DNA of 64,000 nucleotides from Ophiura sarsii (lineage: Eukaryota; Echinodermata; Ophiuroidea; Amphilepidida; Ophiuridae), in contig CM069442.1 in assembly GCA_035610835.1 (NCBI GenBank), positions 2,467,353-2,531,352 of the forward strand, written 5' to 3'. This document shows positions 34,865-45,799 of this stretch, piece after piece. The translations under genes and the position numbers were made by a program. The notes below the pieces were generated by a model. It did not search any database. It had not been told where the DNA came from and saw only the letters and a list, made by a program, of their open reading frames with translations. Within the stretch, counting starts at the first letter, position 1; the number at the start of each line of letters is the position of its first letter.

Positions 34865-35352
34865 CAAGCTTTCTTGCCATTATGTGCGCGCATTGCCTGT
34901 CAAACAAAAGCTCGCCTGCCGGTATGTGCGCGCATTGTCTGTCAAACAAAAGCTTGCCTGCCGGTATGCGTACATTGTCTGTCAAACAAAAGCTTGCCTG
35001 CCGGTACACGTACATTGTCTGTCAAACAATAGCTTGCCTGCCGGTACGCGTACATTGTCTGTCAAACAAAGCTTGCCTGCCGGTATGCGTACATTGTCTG
35101 TCAAACAAAAGCTTGCCTGCCGGTACGCGTACATTGTCTGTCAAACAATAGCTTGCCTGCCGGTACGCGTACATTGTCTGTCAAACAATAGCTTGCCTGC
35201 CGGTACGCGTACATTGTCTGTCAAACAAAAGCTTGCCTCTCGGTACGCGTACATTGTCTGTCAAACAAAAGCTTGCCTGCCGGTTGCTGGTTTGCCTGCG
35301 CATTGCCTGTCAAACAAAAGCTTGCCTGCCGGAATGTGTGCGCATTGCCTGT
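34865..35352 (+). repeat. 40-bp minisatellite, about 11-12 copies
   Basis: Unit of 39-40 bp containing CTGTCAAACAAAAGCTTGCC and TGCCGGTACGCGTACATTGT. Outer copies have GTGCGCGCATTG; inner copies have the palindrome GTACGCGTAC. Long frames through it are artefacts. Confidence 0.95.
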
Positions 35353-35359
35353 TAGTGTC

Positions 35360-36020
35360 CAATATAAACCATACAATAAACCAAACCAGTCATCTGTGTA
35401 TGACAGCAGTGCATGTTCCCCCATGCATGGAATGGAACCAGGCACCTACAATTATTGATTAACAATATGAGTTATTATGAGGTGACATGGTCTATAGGCC
35501 AAGGCTAGTCAAAGATTAGGAATGACAATTGAATCCCACTCAATGTGCTTGGAACTGCTCAAATCATATTGTTCCATGTAATCCATCTTGGAGGCACAGT
35601 TCAAATGAGGACATAGTGACAAAGTATTGCATACTCTCTATACCTAAAAGTGGGACAAATCAACTATATCCCATGGTCAGATTTGGAATTTTTTCATTAC
35701 ACAGGCAAAGTCATGGAACAATTCCAGACCTGAAAATTCAAAAAAAAACCACTAAAAAAACAGTGTGAAATTGTGGGGAAAATAGCTAAAATCCAGCTAA
35801 AAACAAAAGAAAATATGTAAATTTTAAAAGTAACAAAAAAAGCTGAAAAAGTCTGCAATCCAAATTTGATCAAGTGATATAGTTTCACTATGGCACATTC
35901 ATTTCAAGCTATGTGATGGTAAACACTTGGCTGAAATGAGGCCTATCATTATCAAAACTATTACCTGGCTATGAAAGTGTTCAAACTGTTGACTCAAAGT
36001 GATATGAACAGTTCAATTTT
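35360..36020. other. Intergenic DNA, nothing coding
   Basis: No motif or repeat recognised; short frames only. Confidence 0.45.
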
Positions 36021-36028
36021 CCAAGTTT

Positions 36029-36241
36029 TGTATAGTTTAATAATTTCCAAATTGGCGAGAAATATTTGGGGTATTGGCATGGTTATGGCCACACGCACAC
36101 AGTTTTAACCGCACTCACGCATCATTCATATGATGCACAGTGCGCTTGTTGCTTTCATGCGTGCCCGCGTGCGCGTCAATCTGTTTTCATTTGCTGCTGT
36201 AATTAGCAGGCTTTGCCAATGTTGAGCTGATCAAACTATAG
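36029..36241. mobile_element. CTATAGTTTGATCAG MITE, copy 1
   Basis: Ends TATAGTTTAATAATTTCCAAATTGG and AGCTGATCAAACTATA; internal CACTCACGCATCATTCATATGATGCACAGTGCGC-like part shared with copies at 38386-41298 and 55287-55490. Confidence 0.75.
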
Positions 36242-36440
36242 TACTTTTGATATAAAGAGGCAATAGTAAGTGACATGAATACTGTGTATATTTATCCTGT
36301 ATGGTCCAATATATCCTTCATTCATATTTTCAGTTCTGATCTCCACCATTTATGATTAGCTGAAATTGGCGGTGTTCACCATATTATAATGTGTTTGTGA
36401 AGATCAGGTGTGTATAGCAGGGAGAATTTGGCTCTTGTAT

Positions 36441-36978
36441 CCGCCCCCCCCCCCCCCCCCTCCCCCCAACTCAACCCAAAAGTTGGTAACCATGACTGTT
36501 CTAAAAATAGCGAAAAAAGGGTATATTTTCAATTGTCGGCGAGGACCGCAAAATCGTAAAAATAGGGTGTATTTCATAAATTGGTCCCACGAAATTCAAA
36601 AAAGGGGTGTATTTTACATAGAGGAAAAAACAACTCATTAATTGTGTCACTTCTGCTCATCACATTATGGATTTAATCATTTGATTAGAACATGGTAACA
36701 ACACAAATCAACCATTTAGGGTACACCAGTTTATAACACAGGACAATAACGCCTGTTACTGTTGGGAGCAACACATTTTATCTATTTAATTTATGTATAA
36801 AGTGTCTTTGAAAAGGGGTGTCATTAAAAACCAAAAAAGGGGTATTTTCCACCTCAATTTTGTCCTCATTTTTTGCCAAAAAAGGGGGTAAAATTGTTGA
36901 AAAATCCTTGCAAAAGGGGTACTTTAGAAAAATTAAGAACATTCATGGTGACCAACTTTTGTGTTAAGTTGGGGGCCG
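36441..36978. mobile_element. C-rich-ended element with 11-bp duplication
   Basis: Direct repeat GGCTCTTGTAT at 36430-36440 and 36979-36989. Inverted ends: poly-C then CCCCCAACTCAACCCAAAAG...AACCATGA, and CATGGTGACCAACTTTTG...AAGTTGGGGGCC. Inside are repeated AAAAAAGGGGTGTATTTT motifs. 538 bp; superfamily uncertain. Confidence 0.75.
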
Positions 36979-37030
36979 GGCTCTTGTATAGGCAACATTT
37001 CTTATCACAACACAACACAATATATTAGAT

Positions 37031-37297
37031 AAGGGAGTGTTCATAAATACTTTGGTGGGGGGGTTGGAAAATATGAGGGGGGGGGGGGGGCCAACCAAAA
37101 AAAAGATTCTTAAAAGGGGGGGTCAGGGAAAAAAGTGCTTGTATAGGGGGGGGGGGGTCAAAAAAAAAGGTTGGTATTTTTGACAAAGCAGCATTTACAG
37201 ACGGGGGGGGTCCAAAAAAAAGTTCTTGAAAGGGGGGGTCAAGAAAAAAACCCACCCTATTTGGAGGGGTCCAAAAAAAAAAGATGAACACTCCCTA
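37031..37297. mobile_element. Short element with AGGGAGTGTTCAT ends, G-rich core
   Basis: Inverted ends AGGGAGTGTTCATAAATAC and GATGAACACTCCCT. The core is GGGGGGGTCAAAAAAAA-type tandem sequence with poly-G runs. Confidence 0.75.
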
Positions 37298-37299
37298 AC

Positions 37300-38385
37300 C
37301 AATATGATGTGTTTTATGCAACACAATATATAAGATAACCAATATGATGCGTTTTATGTACTTCATTCTGGTTATCTTTGCATCTAACTCTTCTAATATT
37401 TAATCATAATATATGTGACTTTCTCAAATCTAAATAGAATATGATCTGCTATAAGTAACTGCTACTGTATAACAATTATCTAATTATGTAACAGTTAAGA
37501 CAAGTATTTAAATTCTACCGTCCAAATTGCAATTTATCTCATATAACTTTGTACATAGTCTTACTATACTCATTATCAATACATGTATGTATTTTTCTCA
37601 TTTATATTGCAAAATATATAGCTAATTCAATCTACAACATGTGTCCCAGGACAAAAATGCAGATCAGCCCCAACCCTTAACCCTATTCTGTAAGGGATAG
37701 AATTCTGATAAGGCACCGGGAAAAAACTCCTTGTTCTATTGTTTGGGTGTTGTTTTTTGGTGTTCTTTCGGTGTCTTTTTCCAAAGATTTGTGAAAATGT
37801 TGGTAAATTCAAAATGTTCAAACAATTTTTAAAAAGTAACCCAACAAAAATCCAAACTGTTTAAACATTTTTACAAATGTTCAACAAACAAAAATCAAAA
37901 TATTGTAAAAAAAAGTGTTATAAAATTGTCAAATTAAAAATGGGTAGGTCGGGCCCGTAGAACAGGGTGTGGTTGTTTTTGTCGCCTACGGTTAAAAACT
38001 GGGTCAGAAGTTGTGGATGGAATTAGATACAGTTGTTTAATATTATGAGCCCCCAAAATGACTTGATGAAGCAGATGTGCTGAATAAGAAAGAGGAGTAA
38101 TTATATTACTAGTATTCAGGGTACGATTTACCCAGTTTTTGGGGTCACTGTATACATGTACAGTGTACTATATATATATATTTGGTGTAATTTAATCAGT
38201 GTGTTATACTTTCAACATTTGTATGTGCTCTTGTCCCCTGGCCATGTCTATGTATAACCATTGGGCAGTTTTAATTTAAACATGATGAAGGGTCAGAAAA
38301 ACATACAAGGTTTTGACTATTTGGTATGGTGTGTAAATCTGTTAAAGATTGACACGTCACATAACTGACAAGTGCAATAAAACAA
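37300..38385. other. Intergenic AT-rich DNA with repeat fragments
   Basis: A 30-bp sequence around CCAATATGATGTGTTTTATG occurs twice (37295, 37336). CCCGTAGAACAGGG repeat fragment at 37955. Right-end MITE fragment at 38230-38320. No exon. Confidence 0.45.
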
Positions 38386-38527
38386 CACTATAGTTTGATC
38401 AGATCCAAATTGGCAAAGCCTCCTTACAGCAGCGAATGAATACAAAATGATGTGGGCGCACGTGAAGACAACACACAAACTGCGCATCATACATGCAACA
38501 CGTGTGTGAGTGTGTCCAAAACCATAT

Positions 38528-41189
38528 AATATAATAAATAAGCATTTATAATGCGCCATTTATCTAGAAACAAGTTCTAATCCAAGGCGCAATGAACAAC
38601 AAGAAAAACAATACAGTACAGTGAAAATCACAGAAAAAAATATGATATGTAACAAACTTGCGCTGAACAAAATCCAAAACAAAAAATTGTTCCATGCTAA
38701 AAATATATGACTAAAAACAAATTAAATTACAAATTGAATATTAAAAAAACAAAAAACAAAACAAAACAATAACAATAGCATGGCAAACAAAATGTAATAA
38801 TCAAAAACAGTTGATATTAGCAGTCATAAGCAGAATTGAATAAGAATGTTTTGAGTCCTGATTTAAACCGATGGAGAGAATTTGACTGACGAACATCTAT
38901 GGGTAAAGAGTTCCAAAGTTTTGGAGCAACGGTTGAAAAAGCACGATCACCGTAAGAGGATGTTGTTCGTGGAACTGATAATAAACACTTTTCTGATGAC
39001 CTTAGACTGCGAGTAGGAGTATATGGAGAGAGAAGGTCGGTTATATAAGAAGGTGCCATATTGTTTAAACCTTTCCATGTCAGAAGTAGAGTTTTATATT
39101 GGATCCGTTCTCGAACAGGCAACCAGTGAAGACTCCGCAGAGTAGGTGTGATATGATCAAATTTGCGAGTCTTTGTTAAAACGCGAGCAGCCGAGTTCTG
39201 TATACGTTGCAGTTTCTTAAGTTGTTGTTCAGTTATTCCATTAAGTAAAGCATTTCCATTGTCTAGGCGCGATGTTACAAAAGCATGCAATAGTATTTCT
39301 GCTGTATCCTTAGAGAGAAGTTTTCTAATGAAACTGAGGTTTCTAATTTGGAAATATGCTGATTGACACACCTTTTTGACATGGTTCTCCATTGATAACG
39401 GAGAATCAAGATATATTCCCAAATTGCGAACATTGGTAGAGGCAGAAATAGTTGAAGAACCAATCTGAATATTCTTATGCTGGATCTTATTCTGAGCCTT
39501 TTTTGAAGATATAATCAGCAGTTCTGTTTTGCTATCATTCAATTTCAATTTGTTTTTTGACATCCATAATCCAATATCAGAAATACACAGTTCAATACGC
39601 TGACGGGCTAAACTTTCCTCAGCAGCATCATTTACATTAAACGACAAATATAGTTGAGTATCATCGGCGTATGTATGTACATCTAAATTATGTTTACGAG
39701 CAATATTAACAACTGGAGAAGCATAAATGGTGAAAAATAGAGGGCCCAACACAGCCTTGTGGTACTCCAAATGGGAGGTTTACCGGAGATGATAAATTGT
39801 TGTCAATGCTAACAGATTGACGTCTGTTTGTTAAATATGAAGTGATCCATTTAAGAGCTGAACCTGTGATACCAGTAGATGTAAGACGCGAAAGAAGAAT
39901 ATCGTGATCGATGGTGTCAAAAGCCGCAGACAAATCCAGTAGAACTAAAAACACAGCATGTTTTGAATCCAATTTCTGTAAAATATCATTCTGGACTTAA
40001 AGAAGCGCAGTCTCAGTTCCTTGAAATTTCTTGTAGGCAGACTGGTACTTCTCTAAGAGGTTGTACTTTTCAAAGTGTTCATTCAGACGAGTTGCGACAA
40101 TTTTTTCAATAAGCTTAGACACATAAGTCAAATTTGACACAGGGCGATAGTTTTTAAGATTATCAGGATCAAGAGTTGCCTTCTTAAGTAATGGCTTAAC
40201 AACAGCGCTCTTAAATTGTGATGGAAAACTAGATGTCTCAAGTGACAGGTTTATAATCTTTGTGATGGTTGGGAGGAGAAGATCAATATGTTCCTTTACA
40301 ATCCATGTAGGGATAGGATCCAGTTGGCAATGCTTAGTGGGAGAAGACATAACTAATTTTCGAACTTCATCCTCAGAGGCCAGGGAAAAAGTGACCAAAT
40401 TTGGCACCGATTCATGAGATAAAGTAGCAAATCCAGGAGAATCCATTTGGTTGAAGGAGGCACGAATGTTGTCAATTTTAGAGATGAAGTAGTCGTTGAA
40501 AGTGTTAGCCAAATCTTGATTTGATTGATGAGATGGTAATTTTGGTTTACCTTTTTGATGCAGCAGTGATTCAACAATGTTGAATAGTTGCTTAGAGTCG
40601 GTGCAGTTTGTGATCTGTTCCCTATAAAATGATGATTTTGCTGTGTTTATTAACCGGCTTACAAGAAGACGCTGAGCTTTAAAAAGATCACGGTCAATTT
40701 GTAGTCTTGTTTTCCGCCATCGTCTCTCTAATCGCTTCCTCTTCCTTTTTGCTTCAGCAATTCCATCATTGTACCAAGGGTTTCTCGGTCTTAGTGTAAC
40801 AGTTTTACACTTAAGAGGTGCATGTTTTTCCAGTATGGCACTTAAGATTTCATGATATTGGTCAACAAGCCCAGAGAGATCTGAGTTTGGGCTGGTGATT
40901 AGATCAGAGTTCCTTATGTCATGTTCAAAATCTGAACGATTTATCATTTTCAGCTTGCGATATGTAACCTGATTTTTGGCATATTCAGGTTTGTTTAACT
41001 TCAATTTGCAATGAATTGCGTTGTGGTCTGAAAACAGAGAACCAACTTTAACTGTGTGAATTAAGTTATCAGATTCGCGAGTCACAACTAAGTCTAGCAT
41101 GTGACCACTTATGTGCGTAGGTTCTTTTATAAACTGAGTCATGTTGCAAGTTTCAAGTAGATCCCGAAGTTTGATTGTATCAGGGATCT
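38528..41189 (-). mobile_element. CR1/L2-type LINE, 5'-truncated, 7-bp duplication
   Basis: Flanked by ACCATAT (38521-38527, 41190-41196). On the - strand it starts in the endonuclease domain, continues through the RT and ends with a 3' UTR and an A/T tail ATTTATTATATTAT. 2662 bp. Truncation within the endonuclease is typical of incomplete target-primed reverse transcription. Confidence 0.92.
38817..41187 (-). pseudogene. LINE ORF2: endonuclease end plus reverse transcriptase, disabled
   Basis: From the 5' truncation near 41187 the frame reads the end of the endonuclease (SGHMLDLVVTR, LFSDHNAIHCKL), a linker, and the start of the RT (YRPVSNLTYVSKLIEKIVATRL). An in-frame TAA replaces a Lys codon at 39997. 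The frame then continues with DLSAAFDTIDHDIL and LPFGVPQG, shifts by an indel near 39750, and goes on with LGPLFFTIYASPV, TYADDTQLYLSF (catalytic YADD near 39665) and the C-terminal WNSLPIDVRQSNSLHRFKSG tail. One stop and one frameshift make it inactive; otherwise little decayed. Confidence 0.92.
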
Positions 41190-41415
41190 ACCATATGCGT
41201 GTGGCCATAATCGTGCACTTACGCTTGGATTACTTTTGCTCGCGGAGAGATAAAAAACAAATATTTCTTGCCAATTTGGAACTGATCAAACTATAGTGTG
41301 GCGTGGATGCTCCCCAGTTACGAATGGCCAAATCGATACTGACTATCACTAGGCTCGTTAAATTTATCTATTCATTTAAACCCTATGTACTGTATCATAA
41401 CAAATTACCCTCAGC

Positions 41416-41450
41416 CCCCCCCCAGCGCCCCCCCCCCCCCCCCCCCACCA
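41416..41450 (+). repeat. C-rich tract
   Basis: CCCCCCCCCAG CG then a poly-C run of about 20. Confidence 0.9.
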
Positions 41451-41528
41451 GCACTATGCCCCCACCTACTCCTTCCCTGGGTTCTACCTATGAGTAAGAT
41501 ATTCATGAAATCACCAATATGAAACCTA

Positions 41529-41712
41529 CTGTAAAACAAGTCAATTTCACGTCAACTTAATTTAGCGAATTAGCATTTAGTCAATTTTTTAGTGGCAATT
41601 TAATTTCACTAATTTTTATCATCTTCCTATATATAACCATTATAAATAATATAATTGGCGGCAATTTAATTTGACGAATTGGATCTCCTACCGAAATTAA
41701 GTTGTTTTACAG
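41529..41712. mobile_element. Mariner-like MITE (184 bp, TA duplication)
   Basis: CTGTAAAACAAGTCAATTT at the left, AAATTAAGTTGTTTTACAG at the right, with TA on both sides; internal AT-rich repeats of GGCAATTTAATTTNAC. Confidence 0.8.
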
Positions 41713-42064
41713 TATTGAAAGGCTAACATATATAATTCAATTGGTGTTATAATCAGTTGAATGGTGATGAGCTTTAATCTGTTGATAAATATCTTACTCA
41801 TAGGTAACACCCTTCTCTGGAACCGAGTTGATGTACTGCTAATTGATAGTCTGCTTATTGGTAGTTTGCTTATTGGCAGTATTCAAAACTTTATTGTGTG
41901 TTATCATTATAAAACTATGCAACTTTTAGTGTGTTTTAAATACAATTTGCAAATATTAACTGTAAAATAAATTCTGCAAATAATAAATTAATAATAATAA
42001 GTATTTACCTATTGATTTCAAGCTTGATATTATTGTGTGTAATATGAAAAAGTGTCCTATATGT

Positions 42065-44730
42065 AAACTTCTCAAAAAAAGGTCAGAAATTTGTTTTCAA
42101 TCGCCAATTTTTCAAATATTTTATGATATATTCAAAAGTCAAAAGAGCAACTCTCTACAACACAGTAAAAATGTTGTTTCACAGTTTTAAACAACAGGGG
42201 TTCTTTAAATATCCTGCTTTAACAAATGCTGCATGTCTAAATATTTGTTTGAGCAGGATACTTGAACCACAGCAGTTGTGTAAAAGTTTTAAACAATGTG
42301 TTTTACACTGTAGCTCTCAATGTAACACGTCAATGAACAGAAGACAAGAGTTGTTCAAAATAGCAAAAAAGCACAAAATAGAGGTGAATTCGGCACATTT
42401 TGAATGAGTGTTACGTAGAGCTTGGCTCTAACGCTTGATTTAGTAATGTATTTCTAGTATGATTTGATATTACACTATCTGGCGCGATGGTCGTTAGATG
42501 GCGTTCATATAAACAGGTGCGTTAGGTTGTATAAGCGTGACTAATTTCTCCCGCGCTTTACGAAGGATTATTGTGATCGCGTTGTCAACAAAAATCATTC
42601 CCTTATGCGATGTCTTGGAGATAACTATATATTTTGGTTGCTTCCTAAAAACCGACATCTTTATCAGGGTAAGCTTGCGGTCATTGTGAGCCTGGTATAT
42701 TTTGTTTCATGGGGTAAGTTTGCGTGTTTGCAAACCCATCGATTGGTCTAATGTGTGGCAATCAAGTTATTACGTGAAAGTTAGCATCATTAATTTCGTC
42801 GGCTATGGTATCAGCACCCCGTTGGATGGACGAGTCATACAGAATTTGGTCCAGGGTGAACAACTGAAAGTAGTGCCATCATGTCGACGAATGTCTGGAG
42901 ACACGAGACATCACATTTGGGAATCTAACGTAAGTTTGTAAATAAGTGTAAATAAATATTGTATTATTTTTCTATAGACGTGTACGTGCTGACGTCCCTT
43001 AAAATACGTCTAAATTATATTTCACGATATTACATGTTCCCAATCCGTGTATTCAAGTTGACTACATTGAAGGTATAAAATGAAGTTATTCTTTGCAATT
43101 CAAATATCAAAATTTACATCCGTGAAAATTACGGAAATTTCATTAATTGTTTTCGTAGAAATTAAGAAAACAAAATGTCTGTATCCGTTGTTTTATCTCA
43201 TGAGCAAGGAAGTTTTGGATAAAGAAACATATAACAAAATGAAACTCCTTTTTAATATATTTTGGAATAGAGCTGAAATGGGATAATAGTAGGTTTCTTT
43301 CCGCATGCAATTAATATGTCTTGAATGTAAATATATTTGTAAATACAATTTTATCCGAATGAAATAAATGTTGTGTAATAGGGTGAAATCATGACTTCTT
43401 GATATTGTGTGGCTTTATGCGAATTAGCATAACAATCATGATTTTTCCCGCCCAAAATTATATATGTTTATAACAATGTATTGTGTATGGAGTGAACTCA
43501 TGAACTTGCTAATATTATGTGACGTTATGCGAATTAGCATTTGATCATGATTTCTCTCGCAAAATAAATATGGCTGGTGATTTATAAAAGTAAACTTTCA
43601 TTTGTGTATGTTGTACCGATGTTGCGTGGTGGAAATAATACCCCAAGATTTCATGAGTACATCAGTTGAAATGTCAATTATAAATCTACTTTTGGACACG
43701 CCGTTTTAATACGGTATCAAAAGAATTGATGTGTGTTGAATTTGGTCTATTAATATATAGAAACAATTTTGACTTGTATCCGAAATGGATATAGCTTTAT
43801 TTGCAAATACAAAATATTATTTGCAAGGTTTTGGTTTCAATTTATTGTTTCAGTGCGTTGGCTGTTATTGCTGTTACTGCTGTTACAGCTTGTTACTGTT
43901 TATGGAGGTTAATGGCTGCCGATATAATTAGCAGTTGTATCACCGATGATTAATGCATACCAAATGTGGGGTAATCCGATGAATCTGATGTTGTTGACAT
44001 GGAAATCAACCAAGCATTAAAAACCTTGGCTACGACCGTTGAATGATCATCAAGAATATATAACAACCGCTATATTGATTAAATGACAGATGTAATCCAA
44101 TAATCCCTAATGATGTCGCAGATTAAGTAAGATAACATTAAATTCTGCTAAATGGGTAAGCACTGGTTATTATTACGTCATATATATCAATAACACTTTC
44201 AATTGTCTGGGGACATAACAACACCATTGATTATTCGTCGAGGTTATTACATTCACGGGAAACCCATCTACAACAACAAATGAGGCATAATTGAAGTGAC
44301 AATATAATTTGATTTGAACTTTGTGAATATTATTGTTTATGTGAATGAGACCTATTGTATAGGTCATCCATATGTTAATGGATCTGAAGAAAGTCAGTGA
44401 CGGAGATGATGAATTAAAATTATAGTTAAATATGGTAAATCTGATTTGTACGATGTGTTAATTGGCGTTCAAATGTATAGTACCTCACTTATGCGTAGTT
44501 AATTTATTGAACTTGGGCGTTACACCAAAGGTCAGGCGTAACAATGAGACCTCCCCACTTTCACAAGCAGGTGGGTAAGCATTGAAACAAGTGATTGCTA
44601 CAAATGAGGTTTCGTCAGAAAGTGGAACTCATCAGCTTTTCATTTATATAAAACACAAAATGATGAATCACAAAGTATTTGAAAAGTTGGCGATTGAAAA
44701 CAAATTTCCGAACATTTTTTGAGCAGTTTA
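42065..44730. mobile_element. CTCAAAAAAAG-ended element, long form (2.67 kb)
   Basis: Left end CTTCTCAAAAAAAGGTCAG + AAATTTGTTTTCAATCGCCAA at 42068; its inverted partner TTGGCGATTGAAAACAAATTT + CCGAACATTTTTTGAG to 44725. Between them are about 2.5 kb of AT-rich DNA with a 110-bp tandem duplication (43381-43565) and frames of at most 94 codons without recognisable motifs. Possibly a long member of the family whose short copies lie at 48149 and 51765. Confidence 0.5.
43381..43570 (+). repeat. Tandem duplication of about 110 bp
   Basis: GGGTGAAATCATGACTTCTTG...TATGCGAATTAGCAT...CATGATTTTTCCCGC, and again TGGAGTGAACTCATGAACTTG...TATGCGAATTAGCAT...CATGATTTCTCTCGC. Confidence 0.7.
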
Positions 44731-44989
44731 TGTGATTCGTTTACAATCACATCTTTTCAATCCAAAGTCTGATGGTTTTCAATCAGGTACTGTTTTAAAC
44801 CCTAAATACACCCCTTCTTACAATTGATTCAGTAACTCGGATTCAGTAGTGTTTTGTGTTTTAGCAAAAAAGGTAATAGCTGCAAGTTTGGGAGGTACTG
44901 ATATATGTGACCAATTAATAGGGCTTATTTATGCTGGCAAAATGTAGTTGACAATATTGATAAAATTAAGCATTAAAACAAGGAAAATA

Positions 44990-45164
44990 CAGTAAAACCT
45001 CATTAGCACAAAGTTGCTTGGGCCTCACATTTTATTTTGTATTAACAGTAATTTGTGTTATCAGATTAAATAATAATGTAAAATATAAGCTTGGGACTTG
45101 GAAGAACACTTTGTGTTATGAGAAATTTTGTGTTAACAGACTTTGTGTTAACAAGGTTTCACTG
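44990..45164. mobile_element. pogo/Tigger-like MITE (175 bp, TA duplication)
   Basis: CAGTAAAACCTCATTAGCACAAAG and CTTTGTGTTAACAAGGTTTCACTG flanked by TA. The CAGTNAAACCTC terminus is typical of pogo-like elements. Confidence 0.85.
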
Positions 45165-45799
45165 TAATAAGAAATAGCTACCTATTTCCCTCCATTAAAT
45201 CAGTAAGAAAGGTATCATTCTAAAGAAGTACGTTTATATATAAATAAAATCTCTCAATTTTTATTTTGGAAGACACAAGCCCTCTTTTGATGTGACTGGT
45301 CAAATAGCTTCGTCTAATACCAGATTGTTGGAACTAGTATTTAAATCTTATTCTTTTATAGTGGGTGTGGTTTTGGCCAAATGCAAACAGACAATTTTAT
45401 TGGTTTTTGGCTGATTTTCAGCGAATATGCACTATATATTATGAGACAATGATATATAGTTTGGGGCGGGGCTTAATTCACTTATTCGAATAATAATACC
45501 TTCAGTGAGTATGGTCATCGCGTTAAGATGTTCAAGTGTGCCCTACACAAAGTTGCTGGCGTATGCGTTGTGCGTATAACGCAGCATTGCAATGTGTGCA
45601 TGTGCTTAAGAAAGTGATTATTCAAAGCAGGAAGTTGGTAAACAGCTTGCTGGATTCGTTGATTTTAAAATGGGGGACATTTTGTTGTTTGATTAAAAGA
45701 AATCTAACAAAAACATTATTTTTATGATAAAAAATAAAAATAACCAATAAACAAAAATAAGAATGAAAATAAAACATAGTTCATAGTTTTTTTGCTATA

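Larger units (their letters stand above)
38386..41298. mobile_element. CTATAGTTTGATCAG MITE, copy 2, split by a LINE
   Basis: Ends CACTATAGTTTGATCAG (38386) and CTGATCAAACTATAGTG (to 41298). Removing the 2.66-kb LINE plus one duplicated ACCATAT rejoins a MITE of about 245 bp that matches the copy at 55287 across the junction (CCATATGCGTGTGGCCATAATCGTGCA). Confidence 0.85.

Noticed and set aside
26455..35352. Regular repeat arrays as CRISPR
   Set aside because: Units are directly adjacent with no unique spacers and the genome is eukaryotic.
34882..35462. 192-codon frame with repeated LSNKSLPAG
   Set aside because: Product of the 40-bp minisatellite.
42123..42941. Frames of 94 and 79 codons as host exons
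   Set aside because: No recognisable motif or matching splice partners; they lie within or next to the CTCAAAAAAAG-ended element.
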